NCBI GenBank assembly: GCA_045402695.1
Contig: JAWPNA010000227.1
Location: 1-14,292 of the forward strand
Direction of reading: 5' to 3'
Source: JAWPNA01 sp045402695
Lineage (GTDB): Bacteria > Acidobacteriota > Polarisedimenticolia > JACPZX01 > DASXTC01
Length of the DNA stretch: 14,292 nucleotides
The notes beneath the pieces are model-generated. The model had not been told where the DNA came from. It ran no database searches and saw nothing but the letters and a program-made list of their open reading frames with translations. Numbering within the stretch: position 1 is the first letter of the stretch; the number at the start of each line of letters is the position of its first letter. This document shows positions 13,936-14,292 of this stretch, piece after piece. The translations under genes were made by a program, and so were the position numbers.

Positions 13936-14292
13936 TCACATCCCCGGCCGCATCGCGCGAGCCGGCCGGCGAGAGTCGGCCACCGGCTGGCCCGGGGCCA
14001 GCAGCTGTTCCTTCAAGACCTGCTTGAGCACCTTGCCCGCAGGGTTGCGGGGAAGCGAGTCGACCACCCGGAATAGGCGCGGCACCTTGTATCGGGCCAA
14101 GCTGGTCAAGCAGGCATGCCTCAGGTCGGACTCCGAGATCGCTGAGCCCTCCCGGGGCACGACAAACGCGCAGGGGACCTCTCCTCTCTTTTCATCGGGA
14201 ATGCCGACGACCGCGGCCTCGTGCACCGTTGGATGGGCTTCGAGGGCCGCCTCGATCTCCCGCGGGTAGACGTTCATGCCGCGGTAGATGAG
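13936..14292 (-). CDS. Acyl-CoA synthetase (AMP-binding enzyme), C-terminal part; 5' end beyond the window
   Basis: The last 118 residues of an ANL-family adenylate-forming enzyme. The hinge and start of the mobile C-terminal domain are seen in LIYRGMNVYPREIEAALEAH, followed by VHEAAVVGIPDEKRGEVPCAFVV and ARYKVPRLFRVVDSLP. The catalytic lysine is in RNPAGKVLKQ. This pattern fits long- or medium-chain fatty acyl-CoA ligases, but the substrate pocket lies outside the window, so the acid is unknown. A ~17-residue Arg/Pro-rich tail follows the family end. The stop is 14 bases before the likely start of the intron remnant, and a CCGGCC/GGCCGG hairpin (13969-13944) overlaps the 3' end. Confidence 0.92.
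   Translation of the reverse strand, partial: LIYRGMNVYPREIEAALEAHPTVHEAAVVGIPDEKRGEVPCAFVVPREGSAISESDLRHACLTSLARYKVPRLFRVVDSLPRNPAGKVLKQVLKEQLLAPGQPVADSRRPARAMRPGM

Noticed and set aside
13584..14027. A 147-codon plus-strand frame across the intergenic region and the end of the acyl-CoA synthetase.
   Set aside because: It runs over the intron hairpins and antisense to a real gene end; low-complexity Pro/Arg/Ser composition typical of a spurious frame.
1..14292. CRISPR array, tRNA or rRNA genes, or a defence system.
   Set aside because: No regularly spaced direct repeats, no tRNA cloverleaf or rRNA-like stretch and no nuclease or toxin-like protein were seen on either strand.

Overview
This is a high-GC bacterial window of about 14.3 kb. 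Almost every gene is on the minus strand; the exception is a single plus-strand gene at 3884-4954. The gene set (HPr kinase with a permease-less PTS relay, a Cys4-type L32, a zinc-type YceD, and a DUF4388/TPR protein) suggests a Gram-negative, deep-branching lineage such as Eisenbacteria, Acidobacteriota or a deltaproteobacterial-type phylum. This is an inference from gene content; no marker in the window fixes the taxon.

Reading along the minus strand from high to low coordinates: the 3' end of an acyl-CoA synthetase (AMP-binding family) enters from the right edge. It is followed by about 550 bases without a gene, which hold what looks like an internally deleted group II intron (domain V and VI hairpins are visible) and a promoter. 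That promoter serves a three-part protein: DUF4388, then a degenerate J-like segment, then TPRs. A strong promoter (TTGACC-16-TATACT) then opens the classic yceD-rpmF-plsX-fabD-fabG-acpP-fabF block of envelope/lipid genes, which runs without a gap into etfB-etfA. Most junctions are stop/start overlaps of 1 to 4 bases, indicating translational coupling. The one break is between fabG and acpP: an intrinsic-terminator-like hairpin, a separate candidate acpP promoter, and a perfect 18-bp palindrome in the acpP leader. This would let acyl carrier protein be made at a different level from the enzymes. fabH, usually beside plsX and fabD, is absent here.

The plus-strand gene at 3884-4954 ends 3 bases from the end of etfA. 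It resembles the archaeal (type II, phosphorylating) glyceraldehyde-3-phosphate dehydrogenase family, which is unusual in Bacteria. It is transcribed divergently from hprK, and each side of the shared 346-base intergenic region carries a sigma-70-like promoter candidate.

The left part is hprK-rapZ-EIIA(Man)-ptsH-ptsI, with ptsI running off the left edge. Enzyme I, HPr (with both His15 and Ser46), HPr kinase/phosphorylase and one EIIA of the mannose family make a complete phosphorylation relay. No IIB, IIC or IID permease gene lies between them, so the cluster looks regulatory rather than sugar-importing.
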